DNA from: Rhynchopus sp. YZ270_cl-10 | Taxonomy: Eukaryota > Euglenozoa > Diplonemea > Diplonemida > Diplonemidae | Reading direction: 5' to 3' | DNA length: 64,000 nt | NCBI GenBank assembly: GCA_964035575.1 | Contig: OZ037932.1 | Coordinates: 868,001-932,000, forward strand | Shown here: one piece after another, positions 1-10,438 of the stretch | Position numbering within the stretch: the first letter of the stretch is position 1 | How the letters are laid out: the number at the start of each line of letters is the position of its first letter | Program-made: the position numbers and the translations under genes | Notes under the pieces: generated by a model | What the model saw: the letters and a program-made list of their open reading frames with translations, nothing else | What the model was told of the DNA's origin: nothing | Databases searched by the model: none

Positions 1-2089
1 TGTGCCTTCCCAGCTTCCCCCTCCCACTGCCCCATCTCTGTTCTCTCCTACTCCACCTTTGCAGACTCAATCATTTCAAAATGAAATCATCGGTTGGCAT
101 TCCCCTCCCCACCCCAATAAAGCGACAATACAAAAATGTGTTGTGCTCTGTTGAAAAGCCGGCAAAGAGTGATCCTAAGCCGGATTAGGTAGTCACCCTA
201 ATCTGGCTAGTATCGCTATTAATGTGGGACAACGGCATCTCACGCAAAAAGCATCACTATATTAGAACCAATTTCACAGCCATTTTACCTACCGTCCACA
301 TGCTTAGTCAAAAACCTGAAGCTGGTTTATCACTGCAACGAACCTCTCTAGAGAGACCCCTTTCCCCTCCCCATGCCTACACTGTACAAACAGAAGAGTG
401 TCCACCAGGGTGTTCTGTCACTACTGATCCACCGCTGCACAGAACTCAACAACAAAACTCATGCTCGACTCCGTTACCGGGAGGTGACGGGTGTGCAAAA
501 AGTCTGAAGTGGTGTGTGTGGTGTGTGTCCACATCCCCTCAACCAACATCACCCGATCCCAACCAAAAAAAAAGTGAAGTTATTAATGCAGGCACCTCCG
601 ACTGACCCACGTACGATGCCAGCCCTGGATGAAAGCACAAGTACCCTGCGGCCAACAACAGAAGATGTAAAAAGGAAACCTAATGACTGGCCCGTACCGT
701 AAGAGAACGAGGGCGGTTCACAACCGCTCGTCAGCCGGCGGCCCACCTTCCGTTGAAGAGTTGTGAGCTTACAGGTACTGCAGTTCGCTGCACCCAACGC
801 TTGATGCACGATAGTCTACACAAGAGAGCAGAAACCCAAAAACACAAAAAGGGGTGGGCGGGGGGGTCACAACATCTCTCTCTTGGCGCCCCATGCTGTA
901 CCGACAGTTGGGCCTCACCCTTTCTCTTAGGGATATACATGGACGTCCTTACAGGCAGCACACCGTAACCCAAAGGCGTGGCAGAGAGACTCCGTAGAGC
1001 GACTCTGGCCTGACCGCTGGCCATTTATGCTCCGGGTGCGAGCACCCATCATAGCATAGGGGGGCCAGCCTGACCCAGCATTTATATACCCTGCCAGGGT
1101 TAACTTGCATAAAAGAGGGCAGGGGCGTTTAGACCCTGAGGACTAGGGGAAGTCCCGCATACCCCAACAGAAAGACAAAGGCTATGCACTGGTGATATAG
1201 GAGAGGCAGGGTTGCTGAAAAACAAAAAGACCCTGAAGGCACCAAAACGCCCCGCATACCCCTCCTCGCCTCCTGTTTTGTAATCTCTCAGGTAGGAGAC
1301 ATCGGTTCGAGCGGTCAACACCTTCATAGAGTTTCTGGAGGAACGGACCCCCGGATGCAATTTAAGGTCCAGCCCAGGACCTTAATTAAAAAAAAGAGAG
1401 GCTTTTCATCCAGCAGAGTTGAGAGCGCACTTCATGAACATTCCTCAGATACAGAGGGAAGAAGCAGTTTTTTGAACAGTTTGTAAAATATGAAAAATCG
1501 GGGGAATAGGGATTTTTTTTTTGTTTCCTTGTTTTAATTGCATCCACAAAAGAATTGTGTTTTAACAATAACAGAAAAGAAAAAAAAAGAGGGGTAGGCG
1601 AGGGGGGGCGTGAGAGGGACAAGGGATATTGGGGTTTGGTGGGATTACGGGGGGGGTTATGGATTATGGTAAAGCGGGATTACTGTGGAGGGTGTTGAAG
1701 AAATCAAAAGTGTCACTTGTCGTTCCCTCACCCCCCCTTCTTGTAGTTGTTTGATGCGTTGAAGATTCCACACACACGGTCTCTCACCTATTGGGGTGGT
1801 GGTGTTGCGGAGTATGGTTGGGGTGAGAACGACGTGACACTTTCCGCTCACAAAGTAGTGTGCGTAAAAAGAAAAAGAGTGGAGTTGATAGAGCAAAACA
1901 CCTCTGGGACACACACACTGACACCCCCTCAATCTTGCCCCCTCCCTCTCCTTTTCTCCGATTTAAGAGACACAGACCCTTTCGGTACATAGATATAGTG
2001 AATTACAATTTTTTTTTTGAAAAAAATCCTGGTTGCATTAAATGCCACCCGAGGCTGTGTTTCGCTATTTAAAAAAAATAATTTTAATT
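1..2089. other. No gene recognised; low-complexity intergenic DNA
   Basis: I see no coding region with recognisable domains here. The stretch has homopolymer runs (A and G tracts near 1390-1400, 1510-1520, 1575-1610), short open frames without domain content, and one diverged copy of a dispersed repeat near 1879-1919 (see 8953-8994). The pyrimidine/purine skew resembles intron and spacer DNA elsewhere in the window. Confidence 0.5.
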
Positions 2090-2095
2090 ATTATT

Positions 2096-2796
2096 CACGG
2101 CGTACGAAAGCGCTTCGAGGAGTTTTTTGAGAAATTTTCAAAAAAAAAAAAGCGCTTGAATTTTTAGGAAAAAGCGCTTTTTTTTCCTGAAGGGGTTTGT
2201 TAAGGGGGTTTAAGTCCACACTACAAGTGACCCAAACCAAATTTATCGAGTCGCCGATTTCCCGCTGTGGGCATTTTTCTGACAAAAATTACGAACGCAG
2301 TGCCATTTTATGGCAACATTTTTTAGAAATGTTGCGTACCGTGGCTTCGCCAGGAACCTTTGGGTGCCATGACCGCTGTTTACTGATAAGAAGGCTGACA
2401 TCCACTGCGGCTTGTGGACGGCCACCTGCACCGGCCACGGAAGAGTACAATGTACATGCCTCCTGCATAACAGCCCGGTAGGAAGTGAGAAGGAGCGAAT
2501 GTCGCTGATTCGGAAGAATTCTGACTGTGCTTGGGTAACATTCGTCTCTCTGCCGGAGGCTACGATTGCAGGGGGTTTTTTTTGGGACCATCCAACAGAA
2601 GTTTTTCAAAACTCAAAAATCCTGGCGGCGGGGCTGACCCCAACCAAAATATCAATAAAATCATGAGAACAGGTACGCCTTACCAAAAACCCCACACAAA
2701 AAAAAAAAAAGCGCTTTTTTTTTTTCATCAAGCGAAAAGTGCTTTTTTTTCCCCCCGAAAAAAAAAAAAACGCTTCAAGCGCTTTCGTACGCCGTG
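2096..2796. mobile_element. Non-autonomous TIR element, 701 bp, with 6-bp target duplication
   Basis: The left end reads CACGGCGTACGAAAGCGCTT and the right end is its exact reverse complement apart from one base in the last few positions. The flanks are ATTATT on both sides (2090-2095 and 2797-2802), which fits a 6-bp target-site duplication. The interior has repeated AAGCGCTT palindromes set in A and T runs near both ends, and about 450 bp of unique sequence in the middle. No transposase-like frame is present, so this is a deletion derivative or a MITE-like element. The superfamily is not assigned. Confidence 0.8.
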
Positions 2797-2802
2797 ATTA
2801 TT

Positions 2803-3613
2803 AGTTTTGCTGTGAATGTTCACACATTCAAAGACCATATCCCCCTCCCCAGGTCTGGGAACAAAGCATGGGGTAGGGGGTTTAGTGGGCAACCGAACAA
2901 AAATGTGGCTTTTGTTTGGAATAGAATGTCTCCTCTCACATTTTCACAGACAGGATAAAGAGAAATAGAAGCTCAAAAAAAAAAAATTGTCGTTTTCCTC
3001 CTCCTCCCTCTTCTCTCCTTCATCTCAGAGAAAGAACACATTTACAGCAAAAACGATTATTACAATAAAAAAGGAAGGGAAAAAACGCACTGACGATTCT
3101 CGATTCCAATCCAATCCATCTGGTGGAATAAAAAAAATTTAGGCAAAAAAAGGGGGGGAGGAGGGAGGGAGGGAGAAGAAAAAAAAGATAATTTGTGCAC
3201 GTTAGGCGCATGTATCTCGTCAAGAGAGGGGTTGGGCTAGTGGCGGGGAGAAAGACAAAAGAATGGTTGCCATTTCGGCAAAATTAGGTTTTTTTTTTTT
3301 TTTTTTTTTTTTTTTGTGTTTTTTTTTTTTGTATTTTTTTGGGAAAGTTGGGGAAAAGCAAACAAAAAACAAAATCGAGATTATTTGGTAGGAAATAAAA
3401 ACAAATTTGGGGAGAAAAAATCTGCAATGTAACTTGCAATATCATCATCGTCGTCATCATCGTCATCACCATATCATCGTATTGAATCCGCGGAAAATAC
3501 ATCCGGGAAAAAAAATGGATAATATTGTTTTGCTAAATACTCTCTTTTGACCGGAAATTCACCGCAACACCGAGTCAAAAAAAACCCCTTGATACCCATT
3601 GCACGAGACCCCC
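2803..3613. other. Homopolymer-rich spacer, possible 3' part of the downstream transcript
   Basis: This stretch contains long A, T and G tracts (T run at about 3291-3317), a TCA/TCG microsatellite near 3436-3480 and no recognised protein. The membrane-protein exon just above 3614 ends in a GTAAGT that would be a strong splice donor on the minus strand, so a further 3' exon may lie here. I could not identify it. Confidence 0.35.
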
Positions 3614-6017
3614 TTACTTACCCCCTGAGGTTGCAGATCTGAGGGGGAACTCAGCTTGGGAGTGTCTCCGGCCTGTGTCGAGCGAGGTTTTGTGGATGAG
3701 TTCTGCGACCACGTCGTCGGTCTCGGAGCCGAAGGGGAGGTTGCTCTCTGAGGGTGCGACTTCCTCCTTGCCGAACATGCTGAGGAGCATTGCACAGATG
3801 CCGATGCAGATGGACAGCCCAATCACGGCAATCACAATCCACAGCCAGATGAGGTCGGTGTTGCAGCGCAGCTCAATCTGGTCCAGGTCCACTGCGAACA
3901 TCCCGGTCATGAACCACATGTGCGACGTGTGCTTCACATTCTTCAAACAGCAGTACCCCTCAGTCTGGTACTTCTGCACCTTCTCATCGTACTTCTCGCG
4001 TGCATCCTCGTCCATTGCCTCCAAGTCAGCGATCTTCCAGAATTGGTCAAGGTATGTCTGTGAAGGGCAAGGTGTGGTTGGAAGAGGAAAAAGAGGGAAA
4101 AGTGGTGGTTGGAAGGGGAAAAAGTTGATAAAGACGAACCTAAGCCTTATGTGAATAATCAAATCTAAAGTGAAGTTGCGAGTGCAAAACGTCTCTGGGA
4201 CGCAGGCGCTGACGCTCCGCGGGTTACCCTCAAAAAAGATCGGATCTTTTGTTTCTGCGCTCAAAGCCGGAAAACAAAAAGATGAAAAAAAATGTGTTAA
4301 ACTGAAGTACGGTTGTTGTGGTTAATTGAGTACTCAAAGAAACAAGCATGCTTCTGTCTTTTTTTCAATCCGTTTTGTTTGCCCGCAGCGCTGCCTCCAA
4401 AAATTTTAGAATTAACAACAAGTTGTTTCATCAAAAAAATGCGGTTGTCATTGCTGACCCACTGATCTCCCTCGTGACGGTGCGGGGAGGAAATGAGGAC
4501 GGAGCATCGGTACTTAAAAAAGGAGATCAAAACAAAGCGGGGGTTTTTGGGGGAGGGAACGGTTTAAAAAGTACTTGCGGGTTTGCGGGTTCACACAGAG
4601 GTAGTCACCCCGTCGAACCAACCACCTGTGGTGCCATTGTGGCCCCGCTCAACGCACTGCAGTTGCCGTACACGCTGGAGAACACGAAGAAGGCGGGCGT
4701 GGTTGCGCTTATTCTCCCCCCGAGGACGAGTACCGGGCGCAGCGGCGCATTGGCAGAGAAGGTATACTTTGGCTTCCAGGCCTCCCGCGTTGCCCTACGG
4801 CAAACACGACGGCTCGTCTGCATAGAGACGAGAGTCCTGATGAGCTGATCGAGAACATCCTCCCCCTTCTCAAGTTCGAGGAAGTGCGCACGGGGTGCCT
4901 CCTCACACTCTACACTCTCACCTTCATCTCACACACAATGAGAACCTCGAAACCCATCGGCATCTTTGAGGGAAAATACTATTCTTTCTTGGGAGTGGCA
5001 TTCTTGGTCGTGGTTCTTGGCGGCGGTGGTCCCGCGCCAGATGCGGTAGTGGGCCTCGTGCCGGCGCAGGCTGTCGGCGGACCCCCAGGGGACGCCCCTG
5101 CCGTTGACGGTGTAATTGCACCGCGGCTCCTCTCACACTATCTTCTTCACAACACCCGGGCGTCGAAACCCACGGGGAGTCTGGAGACTGGGGACGGATT
5201 GCTTGAGGGTTTGGATGGGGGCATCGTTAGCGCCCATCAACCGAGCAAGAAGGGGCGTTGTTCGGCGGTGAAGGCCGTCAGGGTATGTTGAGGATATTCC
5301 TCCTGAGGTTCGACGTCCACGGGGGAGGCACGGACGTGACAGCCCTCCAAGAGCATACTGGGTAGCCCACGTCGCCTCCGATGAAGCGGGTGCATGCGGA
5401 CTGCGTGTTTCCCTTCACGCATATAACAGGGGCACGCATATCCACGCAATGCGCCAAGACACATCCGTTTACTTAGTAATAAATATTCTGTGTTGATATT
5501 TGATTACTGCAATACGCTCCCATTGACTACCTGGCCGAAGTCTTTGAGGCGTTCCCACGCTTCTGTGCACTTTGAACACAACCTTGACGTTCTTGAACGC
5601 ACATTTGAAAGCACAAGAGCAACCTATACGAAATGGTCTAGATTTTACAACAGGCATGTAAGCCCCCACAGCAAAAAACAGGTACAATCGCAGGATGGCA
5701 AAAATACCACTGACGATTAAGAAGTGGTCGGAAAATGCTCTTGACGAGTAAGTGAACTCCCCCGCCCCCAAGCACAACTCTTTTGGATACACAATCTGCG
5801 TGAACAACCTTCCCGCACCATCCCAAGGGGGTCAACCTTGGCATCACAAAAAGAGAAGGTGAAAGTGCAAAAGGTGCATGGGTAATGGGGATGGGATGCT
5901 AGGGATGTATTGCGAGCATACCGTAAGCTTCTGGAACTGGCTGCTGCACCTTGCAGGGTACTTCAGGTGTGTGACGGCAGGGTGGCTCAGAGGCGCCTTC
6001 TTGCATTTTCCGGGGCC
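3614..6017 (-). CDS. Multi-exon membrane protein of unknown family
   Basis: This is a split gene that I assembled by eye from short coding islands separated by introns of roughly 35-60 bp and a few longer ones. The clearest exons, in transcript order, are 5922-6017 (32 codons, acceptor TTTCGCAG, donor GTATGC), 5531-5591 (CSKCTEAWERLKDFG, donor GTAGTC), parts of 5230-5410 (FIGGDVGYP then EEYPQHTLTAF), 4950-5135 (NYTVNGRGVPWGSADSL), 4628-4905, and 3614-4069 (acceptor CCTTCACAG). The last exon carries one strong membrane span (WLWIVIAVIGLSICIGICAMLL) followed by an acidic and serine-rich tail of about 50 residues. The ectodomain has scattered Cys and an NYT glycosylation site. I do not recognise the family. 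The 5' end is not seen, and a perfect GTAAGT at the stop leaves the 3' end open. The intron between 4070 and 4628 holds a copy of a dispersed repeat. Confidence 0.55.
4070..4628 (-). other. Probable intron of the membrane-protein gene
   Basis: On the minus strand the upstream exon ends ...ATGGCACCACAG and is followed by GTGGTT. The downstream exon starts after CCTTCACAG with ACATACCTTGACC. Joining the two keeps the frame (MAPQ then TYLDQFW). The interior is low-complexity and contains repeat motifs at 4133-4150 and 4170-4210 that recur elsewhere in the window. Confidence 0.5.
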
Positions 6018-6109
6018 CTGCGAAAGAAAGGGAAAAGAGTTGATTGGCAATGCCACCTGATTGGCTTGAATATCATTGCAAGCTCCATAACACGTAGTGC
6101 CAGAAGTTA

Positions 6110-6272
6110 CTATTTCTCTTCGCTGCCTCAGCAGTGTTGCTATTGGGCAATTTGCGCGCCTGCTGCCATCCTTAGATGCGGTAGCCGTTCCTCAGGCTCC
6201 CTCTCCGGAATCGAACCCTAATTCCCCGTTACCCGTTACAGCCACGGTAGTCCACTACACTACCGTCAAAAG
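6110..6272 (-). rRNA. 18S rRNA fragment, euglenozoan type (partial, displaced copy)
   Basis: Read on the minus strand, this follows the small-subunit rRNA core from TTTGACGGTAG through GGGTAACGGGGAATTAGGG, TTCGATTCCGGAGAGGG, AGCCTGAG, GGCAGCAGGCGCGCAAATT and TGAGGCAGCGAAGAGAAATAG. The AAATTGCCCAAT plus GAGGCAGCGAA blocks are the kinetoplastid-type form; most eukaryotes have AAATTACCCA followed by GGGAGGTAGTGAC at that place. Only about 160 bases are convincing. It is not part of an rDNA unit here, since the exon at 5922-6017 follows directly and no other rRNA core blocks are nearby. It is either a fragment inserted in or near an intron, or an inserted pseudogene. The homology may extend some tens of bases further on either side. 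Confidence 0.8.
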
Positions 6273-7426
6273 CCAAGCCCTACGTTGTGTCACCTAAAGC
6301 GAAAAGCGTGTTTTACATTTGGATCATTTTCAATAAGTGTTAGACATTTATCGAATAACCAAATGCAAAAATTGAGGGCACGAAAACATGCTCCTGTGGT
6401 CTGGGAGCGACAAAACGGCCTTTGGAAAGCCTCCCGACTGAAGTACCCCTTCCCATCCTTCTCCCACCCCTCGATCCTGCACGCACGACGCAGTTTGCGA
6501 ACTACCAAACAGCCTCCCCACACAAAAACTCATCACACCACATAGCCCAGGTCGAGACACAAAACTGCCATCACTTAAAGCGAAGGCGTTCACGTGACCC
6601 ACCGTTGCGAACAGGCAACCAGGCAAGATTCGTTGAAACAATGGCCTACCACACGACAGCCCCGCTGACTTGGGTGTAGCACATCGGACAACACACACCA
6701 CACACCTCTACCAAGAGCGCACGGCAACGCCTATCCCGTTTCGCTTGCAACATGAAGCTGCATGCTTCAGCATACCCACCCCCACCCCCACCCTCACTAC
6801 ATCATCTCCACACGCACCTCACACGGCAGCAACAGCAGCGTGGTCATGATGCGCGGTGCATCACCACCACGAGTTTGGTGTACCAACCCCACCCACCCCA
6901 CCCCATGCAGTAGTATTGCCAACCACTGTCGAGACCCATCTCCATGGCGACAGGCCTGCCCAGCATGCCGCAGGGACACAGCGAAAGCAACACTCCCGAA
7001 GTGTGCCGCACCTTCCACAATCAGGTCTCGCTACATCGTTGTTTTACTTCCAATGGTAGGGCGACACCTGCCAATATTCGTCTGACAGCGTTTTCCCAAA
7101 GGAGAGCATGTACAGTCGAAACAGCGTTAAACAAAGAATAGCCCTCCCAGCCCCCGGCCTCATCAGTGCATAAAAACCCCCACCCACCCACGCCCCCCAC
7201 ATCCTCCTGCTCACTGCTCTCGACTCGACGCAAATATCTCAACAACGTACCACCATCGGCTGGCCCCAACCCTACCCTGCCCACAGTCATTCTCATATGG
7301 CACCGTCAGTCTTCCTATTAGGTGACTGGAAGGCAGAGAATCACATAGCTGGGGGGGAATGCCGCAAGGGTTCCCACAACGAACAACACGCACGCACGCA
7401 CGCACGCACACGCAGACCACGCCTCC
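6273..7426. other. Gene-free or undetermined spacer; possible 3' exon of the Cys-rich gene
   Basis: No protein family is recognisable. A minus-strand open stretch around 7211-7356 follows a CCCCCCCAG acceptor and could be a 3' exon of the Cys-rich gene above, but codon content alone does not prove it. A GCGT microsatellite lies at about 7388-7410. The rest is C-rich with CA and CCCA tracts. Confidence 0.35.
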
Positions 7427-8686
7427 TCACAGCAAAGACACGCACCTAGAAGGGCTTCCGTTGCACTCACCCCGGATAGCACAGTCAAATGGTGGTAGGA
7501 TTTTGAAAAAGAAAAGAAAAAGAAACCCATACTCCAAGACCGTTCGCGTCAGAGCACATGCACAAGGCGCGTCCTGTGTCCAGAGAGGACGAGTCGCACT
7601 CGGCCGAGCTGCTACAGGACTGGTCAACCTGTGGAAATGATATGGGGTGGGGTGGTGGGGTGGTCCACAAACAACACATGCCTTTGCCGACTCCATGCAC
7701 ATGTCGGTGACGGGGTTGAGGTAGAGGCCCCACTTGCAGTACCCCTCGAAGAAGGCCTTGCCACCCTCAGGGACGGAGTGCACTGAGGTGCAGGTGCCCT
7801 CCACCCATGTGTCGTTCACGTCGGGCTTTGAGTCCGGGTGGCAGCCAAGGCCGTACGCACAGGTCGCGATGCTGTCAGCAAAGCCGTACGGGAGGTACGT
7901 GCTGCAGCGTGCACCCTCCTCGAGCAGGGGGTGGCAGACACCCTCCGCCGCACAGAAGGCGTTTCCACGGAGGCACTGCGGGCGTGCATCGCCAGAAGAC
8001 GCATCCCACGGGCAGGGGGTTCCCTCGGAGCCGTAGTCGGGACGCAGGCACTTCGGTGTGCCGTCAACGTTGGTGCACAACAGCCCTGCCGTGCACTGGA
8101 TGGATTCATGCGGCCCTGGAAGGGTTGTCGTGTGGTCGTCGACCATTGTGCACGCGTGGTCCAGCTCTGTGCGCGGCACACAGTGTCCTGCACTGCACCA
8201 ATCCTCATGTCTGCAGTAGTCGTTGCCTGCACAGGTCGCGTTGTCGCCTTGGCTGTGCGTCGCCTCGCAGCGCCATTCTCCTGGGGTGTCCTTCTGCACA
8301 CAGACGCCTGAGACGCAGGCATGCGGGGCACCTACCACATTCCCGTTGGTGTCGGGCATGCCACAGTCCTCACCTGCAAGGAGCAGCTCGATGCAGGTGT
8401 TCTTGAAGCACGCCAGGTCGCCATCGTCGCTGCGGTCCTCCTCATCACGCAGGGGCAGGTTCAGCACTGCGTTCATGCAACGTGGCGCCGTGCCGCCACT
8501 GAGGTAGCCACAGGGCTCGCCCTTCTCTGCCACCTTCCCGAGGTACATATACTGGTCGTTGGAGAACACAGGACAGCTCTGCTTCGCCCCACCATCATAC
8601 TGCTTGCTCAACGACACAGCAGCAAGGGCAATGACAACAACAAGCAGCGACACCGATGCAATGCCTGCAGCACCACCAGAACCCAT
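7427..8686 (-). CDS. Cys-rich secreted or membrane-anchored protein, two or more exons
   Basis: The ATG at 8686 opens a protein whose first 30 residues contain one hydrophobic stretch (IASVSLLVVVIALAAVSL), a signal peptide or type II anchor. About 300 residues follow with regularly spaced Cys pairs (CVSGVC, CRHEDWCSAGHC, CAYGLGC, CAAEGVC), which looks like a disulphide-rich extracellular module array. Exon 1 ends at 7682 after codon 335. A 53-nt intron (7629-7681) begins GCATGT and ends TTTCCACAG, so it would be a GC-AG intron. Exon 2 restarts in phase as VDQSCSSSAECDSSSLDTG, and continues the Cys pattern. Reading straight through the intron gives a Pro/His-rich tail without that pattern, so splicing is the better reading. 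The 3' end is unsure: a second intron beginning GTATGG near 7525 is likely. The family is not recognised, and a surface or extracellular role is inferred. Confidence 0.7.
   Translation of the reverse strand: MGSGGAAGIASVSLLVVVIALAAVSLSKQYDGGAKQSCPVFSNDQYMYLGKVAEKGEPCGYLSGGTAPRCMNAVLNLPLRDEEDRSDDGDLACFKNTCIELLLAGEDCGMPDTNGNVVGAPHACVSGVCVQKDTPGEWRCEATHSQGDNATCAGNDYCRHEDWCSAGHCVPRTELDHACTMVDDHTTTLPGPHESIQCTAGLLCTNVDGTPKCLRPDYGSEGTPCPWDASSGDARPQCLRGNAFCAAEGVCHPLLEEGARCSTYLPYGFADSIATCAYGLGCHPDSKPDVNDTWVEGTCTSVHSVPEGGKAFFEGYCKWGLYLNPVTDMCMESAKACVVCGPPHHPTPYHFHRLTSPVAARPSATRPLWTQDAPCACALTRTVLEYGFLFLFFFKILPPFDCAIRGECNGSPSRCVSLL
7629..7681 (-). other. GC-AG cis-intron, 53 nt
   Basis: The donor reads CAAAG/GCATGT and the acceptor reads TTTCCACAG/GTTGAC on the minus strand. 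Removing it joins codon 335 to VDQSC in phase 0 and restores the spacing of Cys residues. Confidence 0.65.
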
Positions 8687-10047
8687 CTTTACTGTCTTTT
8701 TTTATTTGTGTAATTGAAGAGAGCTGTTGTGGAATGAAGGTTGTTTTACTCTTTGGGTTCAAAAAAGGAGAGAGAAAAACCGGATTTTTTTTCGGGAAAG
8801 GGGAATGGAGATGAAGACGTGGGGTGGGTGATATGCCGATGTCTCCACAGGGGGGAGTCGGCACAGCAGTTCCATACACAAAAAAGACAGTGTTGGAAAT
8901 GGGTGTGACGGGAGGCCGGGGTAGGGATCCACGTTTTAAAAAAAAAAAAAAAGTGAAGTTGATAGTGCAAAAACGCCTCTGGGACGCAGGCACTAAAAAA
9001 CTAAAAAAAAAGGGGGTATGATGCAAAGTGCTCCCTCTTCTGCATAGGATTTGCGGTTTTATGCCATTATTAAACGCATAATTTTTTTTTACGATTTTTT
9101 TTCGAATTTTACGAATCCAAAAATTTGCGACAAAGCAAAAAACCTGAATAATATGACAGAGAGAGGAAGAGGGTTTTACTGCAATGCCGTTGCTTCCCAA
9201 TCTTCCTTTTTTTGTAGCATCACACAAAGTGCTATATGGCGTGATCTAAGCGCAAGCTTTTACAAAGTCTTTACAAAGTGTTCACAGGGTAAAAAGGGGG
9301 TCGCGGTCAAATAGGGGGGAAAACCCACCAGACCAAGTTTTTACAAAGTCTTTATAAAGTCTTTACGGTATCCTGTGCGTCCTTTGACCACACCAAATTT
9401 AACAAAACAAAAAAAAAAAAAAAAGAAGAAGAAAGCAAAAATCGAAGGCGATGCAATAAAACAAAACAAAAAAAGTGTTTGATTTTGGACTACTATCACA
9501 GGGTAGCAGCCACAATTTTTTCTTTTCATCTTCAACAAACCAAAAAAAAACAATGTAGATGAATAAGGTATCACCCTGAATACAACATCCCGACAATTGG
9601 TTGGAATCGAAGGTCAATTCTTCGCTAAAAAAGGCTCGCAAAGGACTCAAAAAAAGAAAAAAGAAAAAAGTCTTGTCACGACAAGACAATGTGTTCTTGT
9701 GGCTTTCACCACACTTTTACAAAGACATCTGCCATCCGCACTCCTTCTAGATGAAGACAGAGATCGGATAACGAAAAAAACTGTGCTTTCGTTTTTGCAA
9801 CTCGCTGAGACAAACAAAGGCGACCAAAGCGAGTCAATAAAAAATATGCGAAATGACTTTTGAAGAAAGAGGAGTTTAGCTTATAGGTGGGAAACTACAC
9901 TAGGTTCAACAAAATTGTCAAAAAAAAAAGACACAAAAAGTAGTTCTTGCAGAAGACTTTTGAATGAAGATAAAAAACATTGGCTTCGCGCCGACCAATA
10001 ACCTACTAGACCTAGGTATGCAATATTCACAACCAACGCTTCGTTGC
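8687..10047. other. Intergenic spacer with A/T tracts and short repeats
   Basis: No gene is recognised. The stretch holds a copy of a dispersed repeat (8953-8994), several copies of a TTTACAAAGTCTTTA-type motif (9255-9365), and a GACTACTATCAC...TAGCAGCCAC motif near 9488-9527 that recurs near 12907-12948. The start codon of the Cys-rich gene at 8686 is preceded on the minus strand by AAAAAAAGACAGTAAAG; the AG there or the CCACAACAG 30 bases upstream could serve as a trans-splice acceptor. Confidence 0.45.
8953..8994 (-). repeat. Dispersed 42-bp repeat, best copy
   Basis: Plus-strand core GTGAAGTTGATAGTGCAAAA, continuing through CGCCTCTGGGACGCAGGCACT. Further copies lie at 4170-4210 (same core with a few changes) and 1879-1919 (more diverged), and a short remnant near 570. 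The better copies adjoin A runs on the plus strand (T runs on the minus strand). The copies may be remains of a small transposed sequence. Confidence 0.6.
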
Positions 10048-10052
10048 AGTGA

Positions 10053-10214
10053 ACACGGATACTGCCAGATGTGGCCAGATTTTAGAAGCCAGATCCCAGA
10101 TCTGACTCGTTTTCCAGATGGTGAAATCTGGAAATCTGGTTTCCAGATCTGGGAATAAGTTGCGAATCTGGATTTTCATTTATTTATTTTCTCCCAGATC
10201 TGGCAGTATCCGCG
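10053..10214. mobile_element. Small foldback element with CCAGAT repeats, about 162 bp
   Basis: The inverted ends CGGATACTGCCAGAT lie at 10056-10070 and 10198-10212. AGTGA flanks on both sides (10048-10052, 10215-10219) fit a 5-bp target duplication. The interior is almost wholly made of CCAGAT/ATCTGG words, so the whole unit can fold in several registers. It has no coding capacity. It is MITE-like, superfamily unknown. Confidence 0.65.
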
Positions 10215-10300
10215 AGTGATCAAACAAAAAAATAAAAAATAAAAAACGAGGATTGACATACTACTGTACTCTCTTATAATTATCTCTCCTTTAATACACA

Positions 10301-10438
10301 CAATGCAGCGAGGCCGACTACGCCGAAAATAGGCATGTCTGGAAAATCTATCCGAGGCGAGGCTGACTAATACTTACCATCACGCCTCAGCCACGTCTGA
10401 GCTGGCTTTAGCGAGGCCGATTCGGCCTCGTTGCATTG
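10301..10438. mobile_element. Small foldback element, about 138 bp
   Basis: The ends are CAATGCAGCGAGGCCGA (10301-10317) and the near-perfect inverse (10422-10438; one mismatch in 17). GAGGC/GCCTC words recur inside. No clear target duplication is seen and there is no coding capacity. Confidence 0.55.

Noticed and set aside
5920-5955. Continuation of the 18S fragment (GGTGCAGCAGCC resembling the 530 loop)
   Set aside because: The stretch has a better reading as a 32-codon exon with good splice sites, and the universally conserved 530-loop sequence is not kept.
6190-6262. tRNA-like B box (GGTTCGATTCC) on the minus strand
   Set aside because: The same words belong to the 18S core (GGGTTCGATTCCGGAGAGGG), the flanks continue as 18S, and no cloverleaf can be drawn.
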